Shown here: positions 7,861 to 14,108 of the stretch, piece by piece | Position numbering within the stretch: the stretch's first letter is position 1 | How the letters are laid out: every line of letters starts with the position of its first letter | From: Geobacter sp. UBA1603 | GTDB taxonomy: Bacteria; Desulfobacterota; Desulfuromonadia; Geobacterales; Pseudopelobacteraceae | NCBI GenBank assembly: GCA_002322035.1 | Contig: DCNF01000049.1 | Location: 5,553-25,097, forward strand | Direction: 5' to 3' | Length of the DNA: 19,545 bases | The notes under the pieces: generated by a model | Told to the model about the DNA's origin: nothing | What the model saw: only the letters and a program-made list of their open reading frames with translations | The model's database searches: none | Program-made: the position numbers and the translations under genes

Positions 7861-8970
7861 TCAGAAAAATCGGCAACAGCGTGGTTCGAGGATGCCTTCC
7901 TGTGTCAGAAGCGTCATCGCTCCGGTTACGACCTGCTCGATCGATATTGTTTTCATGCAGGACACATCCGATTTGCAGGCGGGGGTAGTCCCGAAGGTCG
8001 TACAGGGAGAACAGGGGAGCTGACGATTGATAACCACATGGCGCTCCCCCCGCGGAGCCCACTTTCTTGTCCGGCCCGGCCCGAACAGCGACACCGTTGG
8101 CTTATTCAGGCCTACAGCCATATGGAGGACTCCTGAATCTCCACTGATCAGCAAAGCGCTTCGATCAATGACAGCAGCGGTTTCAGCAAGCGATGTCTTC
8201 CCAGCCAGATTAATGCCGGCGCCCCCGGCAATAATCTCGTCACCCTGCCGGCTATCGTCGCGACCTCCGACCACGACCGTTTTGATTCCTGCCGAGAAAA
8301 GCATTTCGGCAACCCTTCGAAAACGCTCCGCCCCCCAGCGGCGTTCATAAATACTGGCTCCGGGAAATATCGCAACAAACGGGGCTTCAATACAGCCGGA
8401 AAGCAATCGGCCGGCAGACGCACATGCATCAGCAGGCAGTTCCAGATACCGCTCCGGCACCGGTATTCTGCCTATTCCAAGCGGTTCACAGAGGCGAAGA
8501 AAGCTTTCTGCTTCATAGTCATCGTGAGAATAGGCATGCGCATGAGTAAACATACGGGCCCGATTGTTAGTGCCAAAACCGATTTTCATCGGGGCTTTGA
8601 TCATTCGCGCGACAACTGCCGATAAATAGTGCCACTGCTCGGTATCAACAACAACGTCATAATGACGACGGAGTACCGCACCCAGGTCTATCGGCTTGTC
8701 ATAAAGAAAAACTTCATGAATGTTGCGGCACAATACAAACGCACCCTGGTTTCTCGATTCGGCCAGAACATCAATGGTGCAATCAGGATAATAGGCTTTC
8801 AGTAAGTTGATGGCAGGTATAAGATGGATAGCATCGCCGACCCCACCCGGGCGGATGAGCAAAATTTTGACATATTCTTCTTCTAACGCAAATAATCTGG
8901 CATGGGGAAGAATTCGAACCAAAAACTTACCAAGCCATGCATCAAGTTTTTTCATAAAGCATACAATCAT
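7861..8970 (-). CDS. glycosyltransferase family 9 (heptosyltransferase-like)
   Basis: A GT9-type (ADP-heptose:LPS heptosyltransferase-like, GT-B fold) enzyme of 369 residues that acts on lipopolysaccharide core or a related surface glycan at the cytoplasmic side of the membrane. The N-terminal domain has KILLIRPGGVGDAIHLIPAI (about 35-54), the acceptor-side signature. The C-terminal domain has FPGASIYERRW and SGDSGVLHMAVGLNKPTVSLFGP, which bind the sugar nucleotide. The C-terminal part is Cys-rich (PCSPC, then CKSDVSCMK), as in many GT9 proteins. Two starts are possible: ATG at 8970, used here, or ATG at 8955 (MKKLDAW), and neither has a clear ribosome-binding site. It follows the GT2 gene by 10 nt. 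Confidence 0.88.
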   Translation of the reverse strand: MIVCFMKKLDAWLGKFLVRILPHARLFALEEEYVKILLIRPGGVGDAIHLIPAINLLKAYYPDCTIDVLAESRNQGAFVLCRNIHEVFLYDKPIDLGAVLRRHYDVVVDTEQWHYLSAVVARMIKAPMKIGFGTNNRARMFTHAHAYSHDDYEAESFLRLCEPLGIGRIPVPERYLELPADACASAGRLLSGCIEAPFVAIFPGASIYERRWGAERFRRVAEMLFSAGIKTVVVGGRDDSRQGDEIIAGGAGINLAGKTSLAETAAVIDRSALLISGDSGVLHMAVGLNKPTVSLFGPGRTRKWAPRGERHVVINRQLPCSPCTTFGTTPACKSDVSCMKTISIEQVVTGAMTLLTQEGILEPRCCRFF

Positions 8971-8980
8971 GACAATACGT

Positions 8981-9955
8981 TCACATCATCTTACGAAGCC
9001 GCAACATCAAATATGATGTGATTGGAATAAGCTCTGATCTTATAATTTGGGGGGGAAGAACAAACAACTCCTGAATATTGCGGCGTTTATTAATCATATG
9101 TGGTATTTTTCTAATTGCATCCCACTTCCCGCGAAGAAAAGGTGACCACTTGCCTTTAATAATGCAAAAAAATGCAAATGAGCTCACTTCGTACATCACT
9201 CGTTGCAAAACACTGAAAAACACAAGTCGCACAGGAACGTTTTTTATCCAAACCCATACCGTGTTTCTTGAAAAATAATATACACCCGTATCACTTAACT
9301 CCCCCACAGACGCACTAACCTTATGGTACACAACTGCTTCTGGAACAAACATACATCTCCAGCCTGATAACCAAGCCCGGAGATTAAGATCGGTATCTTC
9401 ATGATTAAAAAAGAAATCTTCATCCAAAAATCCTATCTGGTCTAGCATTTCACGTCTATAGATTGCGGCGGCAGCACAGGCTCCCGGGACAGGCCTCCGT
9501 TCATTAAAACAATGCTCTGGTTCATGCTCACCCATTTTCGTACCAGAAAATGCTGTAGTAAATGTATCTCCGACACTATCAATTCTATCTGTTCCCGCAA
9601 TAATAATTTTTGAAGCACACAATCCAATTTTTGAATCTGATGACATTACACTCATCATACTTTCAAGCCAGTGTTCCACAAGTACAGCATCATTATTTAG
9701 CAAAACAATAAAATTGCCATGACACAATCGATAACCAGCAACATTGCCACCAGTAAAACCGTAGTTTTCAGACAGTTGCACAATATTGACTGTGGGATAA
9801 TTAGCCCGGATGAAATCAACAGAATCGTCTTGAGAAGCGTTGTCAACCACTATAACTTCAAAATTTGAATAGGTTTGGCGTATTACAGATTCAAGGCACT
9901 CATGCAACAGATCACGACCATTCCAATTCACAATAATAAAACTAACTTTGCCCAT
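8981..9955 (-). CDS. glycosyltransferase family 2 (rhamnosyltransferase-like)
   Basis: A GT-A-fold inverting glycosyltransferase of about 324 residues. VSFIIVNWNGRD at the N-terminus, VVDNASQDDS (about 36-45) and VLLNNDAVL (about 84-92, in the position of the DXD metal site) are typical of the WbbL-like rhamnosyltransferase branch. FFNHEDTDLNLRAWLSGW follows in the acceptor region, and the C-terminus has a hydrophobic segment (about residues 235-260). The ATG at 9955 was chosen because it starts right at the conserved domain and has GGAG 8 nt upstream; ATG at 9961 is possible, and earlier starts overlap the previous gene. The DNA is much richer in AT than its neighbours. The likely donor is dTDP-rhamnose, an inference from rfbD/rfbC nearby. 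Confidence 0.88.
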   Translation of the reverse strand: MGKVSFIIVNWNGRDLLHECLESVIRQTYSNFEVIVVDNASQDDSVDFIRANYPTVNIVQLSENYGFTGGNVAGYRLCHGNFIVLLNNDAVLVEHWLESMMSVMSSDSKIGLCASKIIIAGTDRIDSVGDTFTTAFSGTKMGEHEPEHCFNERRPVPGACAAAAIYRREMLDQIGFLDEDFFFNHEDTDLNLRAWLSGWRCMFVPEAVVYHKVSASVGELSDTGVYYFSRNTVWVWIKNVPVRLVFFSVLQRVMYEVSSFAFFCIIKGKWSPFLRGKWDAIRKIPHMINKRRNIQELFVLPPQIIRSELIPITSYLMLRLRKMM

Positions 9956-9999
9956 TTTCATAACTCCGTGCTTATAAACGACACAGCGCATGGCTGTTA

Positions 10000-10875
10000 T
10001 TATCCGTAGATCCCCCACCCCACCAGCACTGCCCAGACAAGTCCGGTAATACACAGTGGGATATCCCTCAACAGCGATTCTGTCGGATCTCCTCCCCCCC
10101 CTCTCGCTATCCGCAGCACATAGCGGAACAGGCCGAAACAACAGAGCGGTATCGAATACAAAAGAAGTTCCGAATGGCGCGATATGACATACATGCTGTA
10201 TGTGACCAGCACAGAGGAACCGGTCATCAGCATGACTTTTTCAAGAAAACCGTCCGGATAGCCGTCAAGCACCTTCCGGTGCTGCCCGGCGCCCTCTCCC
10301 AGCTCCTGCTTTTCTGACAATCGCTTGCCGGTGCTGAGAAACAGGGACAAAAGAAATACACTCAGGAAAAGCCATTCCGAAACACGCACACCGAAGGCTG
10401 CACCGCCTGCCATAAGGCGCAGCACAAAACCAGCCGAGATACAGAAGATGTCGATGATCGGTAAATCTTTCAGGCGGATACTGTAGGCCGACGATACCGC
10501 AAGGTATGCGAGCAGGTACACCAGGAAGGCCGGTGACACCGACCATGCGAGTACGATTGCCATACCGGCAAGGGCCCCGCAGGTTCCTGCCGCGATGGGA
10601 GCAGACACGGCGCCCGAGGGGATCGGGCGCCGTGATTTCACCGGATGGTTGCTGTCATTGGTGCTGTCAAGGATATCGTTCAGGACATAGGTAGCGCTTG
10701 ATGCCAGGCAAAATGCAGCGAACGGAATCAGCACCCCCGGACGAAGCATCATCGGCCGCAGCAATGTGCCACCCAGAAAGGGCGGGAAGAACAGCATCAG
10801 GTTCTTCAGCCACTGATGCGGGCGCATAAGCGTACCGTATGCCCGCATCAGTGAAACAGAAAGCAGCACTTTCAT
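10000..10875 (-). CDS. UbiA-family prenyltransferase, decaprenyl-phosphate phosphoribosyltransferase type
   Basis: A polytopic membrane protein of 291 residues from the UbiA superfamily. RPHQWLKN (about 18-25), YVLNDILDSTND (about 63-74, with the Asp-rich Mg-pyrophosphate site) and NHPVKSRRPI (about 76-85) mark the branch that uses phosphoribosyl pyrophosphate and polyprenyl phosphate. A second motif, SIRLKDLPIIDI, lies near 132-142. About eight hydrophobic helices follow one another through the chain. In actinobacteria this branch makes decaprenyl-phosphoryl-phosphoribose, the precursor of arabinan. In this locus it would supply a lipid-linked pentose for a surface glycan; partner epimerases are not in the window. 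Confidence 0.8.
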   Translation of the reverse strand: MKVLLSVSLMRAYGTLMRPHQWLKNLMLFFPPFLGGTLLRPMMLRPGVLIPFAAFCLASSATYVLNDILDSTNDSNHPVKSRRPIPSGAVSAPIAAGTCGALAGMAIVLAWSVSPAFLVYLLAYLAVSSAYSIRLKDLPIIDIFCISAGFVLRLMAGGAAFGVRVSEWLFLSVFLLSLFLSTGKRLSEKQELGEGAGQHRKVLDGYPDGFLEKVMLMTGSSVLVTYSMYVISRHSELLLYSIPLCCFGLFRYVLRIARGGGGDPTESLLRDIPLCITGLVWAVLVGWGIYG

Positions 10876-10913
10876 TGCCGCATCACCATTCTATCTTGAC
10901 GAACTCTGCCAGG

Positions 10914-11756
10914 TTATTCAAAGCCAACTTCCCGCGATTCGTCGAGTACACCTTCGAGTTCAACTATCTGAAGATCGCTGATATCAAGCAATTCGGCCTC
11001 GGGAGTCGCCGCCAGGACCAGATCAGGTGAATGTTTCAACCCCAGTCCTATTCGATGGCACGCCATGTTGACAAAGCGCACAATTGCCAGCATTTTGTTA
11101 ACCGTATCCCACTTTTCAGCATGGTGATCCCGGATGACATCACAGTACATCGCCGGGAAATTCCAGTGCTGCATCAGCCGGTACCCTTGTTCCACATGCA
11201 TGACATCGAAAATTTCAAGGATCAGGTCATCATCGAACATCGAACTGATCACGCCAGCACCAACCAGTCGTTCGATGGATTTAAGCAGGTAGAGTTTCCC
11301 CACATCATGCAAAAGAGCCGCAAGATAGGTTTCATCCGCCACTCCGCGCATCCCGCACGACTGGGCCAGCCAGCGGGCACCGAGAGCGGCGCCGTGGCTG
11401 TGCAGCCACAGGTCCTTCATGTACCGGTCAAGCGCGTCATTCTGTGATGCATGGGCGGTGGCCTGGGATGCCGCTATCGCCAGGTTGATAACCTGCTGCG
11501 CTCCGAGCCTGATCACCGCCTCTTTGATGGTAGCAACTTTAGAGCGCCCCATGTACATGGGCGAATTCGCCATTTTGAGCATCTGACTCGCCAGCGACTG
11601 GTCTTCCGTAGCAACCTGGGAGACCTCATCAACCGTGAAATCGTAATCCATCAACATCCGCTGGAGTTTGAGCGCAACCGGATGAAAAATCGGCAGCTCG
11701 ATCGGCTGCGAAGCAAGCAGTTTACGGACGGTTTCCGGAATGGTAACACTGGCCAT
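10914..11756 (-). CDS. HDOD-domain signalling protein
   Basis: A 280-residue HDOD protein, a degenerate relative of HD-GYP/HD phosphohydrolases used in signalling and regulation and common in Geobacter relatives. LPIFHPVALKLQRML (about 21-35) and the helical block DQSLASQMLKMANSP (about 52-66) are typical of HDOD domains. LAALLHDVGKLYLL (His150-Asp151) keeps an HD pair, and RDHHAEKW (about 205-212) follows. No GYP motif or receiver domain is present. AGGAGAGGAT lies 6 nt or so before the ATG. It starts 26 nt after hgcB, so it may be co-transcribed, but no link with mercury methylation is known to me. Confidence 0.9.
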   Translation of the reverse strand: MASVTIPETVRKLLASQPIELPIFHPVALKLQRMLMDYDFTVDEVSQVATEDQSLASQMLKMANSPMYMGRSKVATIKEAVIRLGAQQVINLAIAASQATAHASQNDALDRYMKDLWLHSHGAALGARWLAQSCGMRGVADETYLAALLHDVGKLYLLKSIERLVGAGVISSMFDDDLILEIFDVMHVEQGYRLMQHWNFPAMYCDVIRDHHAEKWDTVNKMLAIVRFVNMACHRIGLGLKHSPDLVLAATPEAELLDISDLQIVELEGVLDESREVGFE

Positions 11757-11782
11757 GGTAGTATCCTCTCCTGATAGTCAGA

Positions 11783-12070
11783 TCAGCAGCAGTCGCCACT
11801 GTCCATTCTGATGTTGAAGCGGGACAACCAGCGGTTGATCATCCCGCTGGCACACCCCACATCGGCAACCACGCTGATTGCCCGGACCGGGCAGTTCAAG
11901 GCGCAGGCACCGCATTCCATACAGGCATCCCGCGTGACCATGACCGCTTTGCGGTCCTGTATCTGATAGACACCATGGGGACAGACCGTCAGACAGATGC
12001 CGCACCCCACACAGGTCTCGCTGTTCACGTCGAGCGTCAGATCTTCAGCAAGGTACCGAAACCCGTTCAT
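11783..12070 (-). CDS. hgcB: HgcB, 2[4Fe-4S] ferredoxin of mercury methylation
   Basis: A 95-residue ferredoxin with two 4Fe-4S motifs, CVGCGICLTVCP (Cys20-23-26-30) and CMECGACALNCP (Cys50-53-56-60). It also has the extra cysteines that distinguish HgcB from ordinary ferredoxins: Cys73 in DVGCASG and a terminal Cys94-Cys95 pair, the same positions known in Desulfovibrio-type HgcB. By established work, HgcB reduces the cobalt centre of HgcA, and its Cys tail is proposed to handle mercury. Its ATG overlaps the hgcA stop (ATGA), so the two are translationally coupled. The normal length, intact clusters and paired hgcA make this call strong. Confidence 0.97.
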   Translation of the reverse strand: MNGFRYLAEDLTLDVNSETCVGCGICLTVCPHGVYQIQDRKAVMVTRDACMECGACALNCPVRAISVVADVGCASGMINRWLSRFNIRMDSGDCC

Positions 12071-13170
12071 GACAAAAAAAACCTGGCGATCAGTGAGACA
12101 ATACCCAACGCCGCGGCCCAGGCCATGCAGGGGAGCGAGAGCGCCATCTCCCGCCGAACCCCCGAAGGCGACGTAAATGGCGTACTGCCGGTAAAGTTCA
12201 TTGCGTAAAACGAACTGACTGCCGCCATGATCAACAGAAGTGCCGCACGATCAAAGACACTCGGATGCTCCAGGACGGCTGTCAGCAAAACTGCGGCAGC
12301 AACTCCGATAGCAGCCCCTTTGACAGAAAACATCCGACCGGGGAGAAACGGAAGCAGAAGCGGCACCAGCACCGTACCGCAGACAACAGCCCCAAGATAG
12401 ACCGCCGTAGCAGCCACGAAACACTGCCAATCAAACCCGCCCGGATTCAAACCCGCCAGAATAGCCAAGGGAAACCCGACAAACAACACCGATTTCAAGC
12501 CTACGACAAGCTCAATCGGTATCAGCACCGCCCGTTCAGCAAAGCTGAAACTTAATTCACGCATCCCGGGGACAGGTGTCATGGCATTGTCAAGAAATGC
12601 GGGGAGGTCACCAATCCTCAATGTTGCAAAAACGGCATCAAAACCACTTCGCGCCTTGACCTCAACTGCCCGGACTCCGGCTGCCCCCATGATCGGGAGC
12701 AGAAGCGTACGGTGCGACACCACCTTTTCAAGGCCGGAACTCTGCACCCGGCGGATCAGCTCACCGGTGCCAAACGTTCCTTTGCCTGCCGCGCACCAGA
12801 CATTGATGCCATATGTCTCCAGCACCAGAATCCAGACGTCTCGACCTGCCAGAGCCTGGCGAACGAGGTCGTAGCTCATTTTATAGTTGGCGGTCACCAC
12901 AACCGGCGAATTTTCGTCAGGACAGCCAATCGCGTACAGGCCCGGAGGAACGATGTAGGTCATGCGTCCAAGCCCCCAGCGCGCTTTCCAGCCGCCGATC
13001 GTATCCGCCGCAGTCAGACGGCTGGAAACCAGCGGCACCGGGCCGGACGGCGTGTCATGCCAGGCGATGAATCCGGGCACCCGTTCATCTATGATCCCGC
13101 TGACCGCGGGAGTTTTCGGCCCTCAACAGGGAGGCTGGGTATCTGCCTGGTCCGCTTCGTTGTTTTTCAT
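12067..13170 (-). CDS. hgcA: HgcA, corrinoid membrane protein of mercury methylation, possible selenoprotein
   Basis: HgcA transfers a methyl group from its corrinoid cofactor to Hg(II), giving methylmercury. The cytoplasmic domain holds the diagnostic cap-helix motif NVWCAAGK (Cys126 of 367), with GTFGTGELIRRV after it. MTYIVPPGLYAIG and VVVTANYKMSYD precede it. The C-terminal third is about five hydrophobic helices, as in HgcA. A GTG at 13080 opens a 337-residue frame with the full corrinoid domain. Thirty codons of open frame precede it up to ATG 13170, 7 nt after the previous stop, broken only by TGA 13125-13123 (context PPC-TGA-GPK). A SECIS-like hairpin follows, so I give the extended form. 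If TGA is a true stop, 12067-13080 is the CDS. The hgcB overlap is ATGA. Confidence 0.93.
13095..13125 (-). promoter_or_regulatory. in-frame TGA and bacterial SECIS-like hairpin in hgcA
   Basis: On the minus strand, TGA (13125-13123) is followed after 12 nt by the hairpin TCCCGCGGTCAGCGGGA, giving a 6-bp stem with loop GGTCA. The distance from the TGA to the loop is 17 nt. Bacterial SECIS elements lie inside the coding frame just after the UGA, with a G at the first or second loop position and about 16-37 nt to the loop. The E. coli fdhF element has the same GGUC in its loop at nearly the same distance. All of these hold here. No SelB binding has been shown, and short GC-rich hairpins occur by chance. 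Confidence 0.6.
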
Positions 13171-13177
13171 ACCCTTG

Positions 13178-13579
13178 TCAGCACCCACAGCCGCAGTTAT
13201 GGCACACCCGCTGAAATTCACTGGCCGGGGCCACGGTTTCCGGCGCAAATGCCAGCCGCTTTACCGCAGCTTCGATATCTTCACATATGTCACAATGCTC
13301 ACTCTTGCCGATAATATGCCCGACACAGTGGATTCCGGGCAACTCATCAAGCGAAAGCCTGACGCAGTTGAGCAGATCGGCATAACTCTTGACATGAATG
13401 ACCATGTCAGTGCTGTCGCGACGCAGAAGCTTAAATCCGAGCCGCCCCATCTCCGTTTTCAGCTGCTCAAAAAATACCGTAAACCGGTCACCATCGAAAT
13501 CCACATACCAATCGGGCCTCACATGCCTCTGGCCAAAAATAGTGACCGTCAGGGACCTGCGCTGTTGTCTGCATCCCAT
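13178..13579 (-). CDS. unknown Cys-rich protein upstream of hgcA
   Basis: A 133-residue protein that I do not recognise. It has nine cysteines, including CDIC (Cys96, Cys99) in a His/Cys-rich segment (GIHCVGHIIGKSEHC) and a C-terminal thiol tail, CHNCGCGC (Cys126, 129, 131, 133). The N-terminal half looks like a mixed alpha/beta fold (DWYVDFDGDRFTVFFEQL). No signal peptide or membrane helix is visible, so a cytoplasmic location is likely. It ends 7 nt before the ATG at 13170 of hgcA. The Cys tail resembles thiol-rich metal-binding ends, so a role in supplying or binding mercury for HgcA is an inference from position and composition only. ATG 13579 was taken as the start; the ribosome-binding site is weak. 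Confidence 0.8.
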   Translation of the reverse strand: MGCRQQRRSLTVTIFGQRHVRPDWYVDFDGDRFTVFFEQLKTEMGRLGFKLLRRDSTDMVIHVKSYADLLNCVRLSLDELPGIHCVGHIIGKSEHCDICEDIEAAVKRLAFAPETVAPASEFQRVCHNCGCGC

Positions 13580-13604
13580 AATCGTTATGCCGCTCCCGCC
13601 CTGT

Positions 13605-14108
13605 TCAGTCTTTCAGAGGACATTCCGCCTCCCAGGCGACATAACCGTCGCCGGCAATCGCCATAAATCCATCAATCCTGTTCCGGTAATAGTCTCCGGC
13701 AGTCAACTCCTGTTCAAGAAAAACCAGCTCATCGGCAGAAATAAGGTGCAGCGAGTGCAGATAGTGATAGAACTTGCCGATGGCCTCCAGGTGCCGCTCC
13801 AGTACAGAGTATTCCGGGTCAAGCGTATGAGTCGCAAACCAGGTTGCTGCAAAACGCTTCACAAGACCCGGCTGCGGTCGCACCACATTCTGGCGCCCGA
13901 AATCAAGCAGATAGTCGCGGACATAGTAATCTGCCGCAAACGCCAGTTCGGAAGCCTTTTCCGGTTTGAGACCCGAAGCCTGCAGATGAAGATAAAAACG
14001 CCGAAGCAGTTCCCGGCAGCGCTGATCAACCTGCAACTCCTCGTCCAGGGAATCAAACTCGAAATCATCGTGCTCAAATACAATTTCCGGCTGTGCTGAA
14101 CTGATCAT
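13605..14108 (-). CDS. unknown helical protein, possibly co-transcribed with hgcAB
   Basis: A 167-residue protein that I do not recognise. It begins with an acidic stretch (EHDDFEFDSLDEEL, about 12-25) and is otherwise predicted to be helical, with many aromatic and Leu residues (DYYVRDYLLDFG, FYHYLHSLHLI). That pattern vaguely recalls SAM-like all-helical domains of tyrosine recombinases, but no catalytic part is present and I do not claim that function. There is no signal peptide. Its ATG overlaps the stop of the M29 aminopeptidase gene (ATGA), and 25 nt separate it from the 133-residue gene, so it is probably translated from the same message as the genes up to hgcB. Confidence 0.72.
   Translation of the reverse strand: MISSAQPEIVFEHDDFEFDSLDEELQVDQRCRELLRRFYLHLQASGLKPEKASELAFAADYYVRDYLLDFGRQNVVRPQPGLVKRFAATWFATHTLDPEYSVLERHLEAIGKFYHYLHSLHLISADELVFLEQELTAGDYYRNRIDGFMAIAGDGYVAWEAECPLKD

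Noticed and set aside
7790..8062. 90-codon minus-strand frame between rfbD and the GT9 gene
   Set aside because: Most of it lies inside the GT9 gene in another frame; only the last part crosses the 67-bp gap, and it has no family features.
9956..10141. N-terminal extension of the GT2 protein to position 10141
   Set aside because: The extra 62 residues overlap the end of the prenyltransferase gene, have no similarity to GT2 proteins, and a ribosome-binding site (GGAG) fits the ATG at 9955.
13178..13180. TGA at the end of the Cys-rich gene as a second selenocysteine codon (CGC-TGA)
   Set aside because: No SECIS-like hairpin with a G-containing loop was found at the right distance, and the hgcA ATG follows 7 nt later as expected after a true stop.
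12962..13666. Open frame of 234 codons on the plus strand opposite hgcA and the Cys-rich gene
   Set aside because: It is antisense to well-supported coding frames, has no recognisable motif and no ribosome-binding site that stands out. High-GC genes often give such shadows.
13398..14099. Open frame of 233 codons on the plus strand opposite orf133 and orf167
   Set aside because: The opposite strand has ATGA-coupled genes in an operon; this frame has no recognisable features. Because orf133 and orf167 are themselves unrecognised, this is slightly less certain than other shadows.
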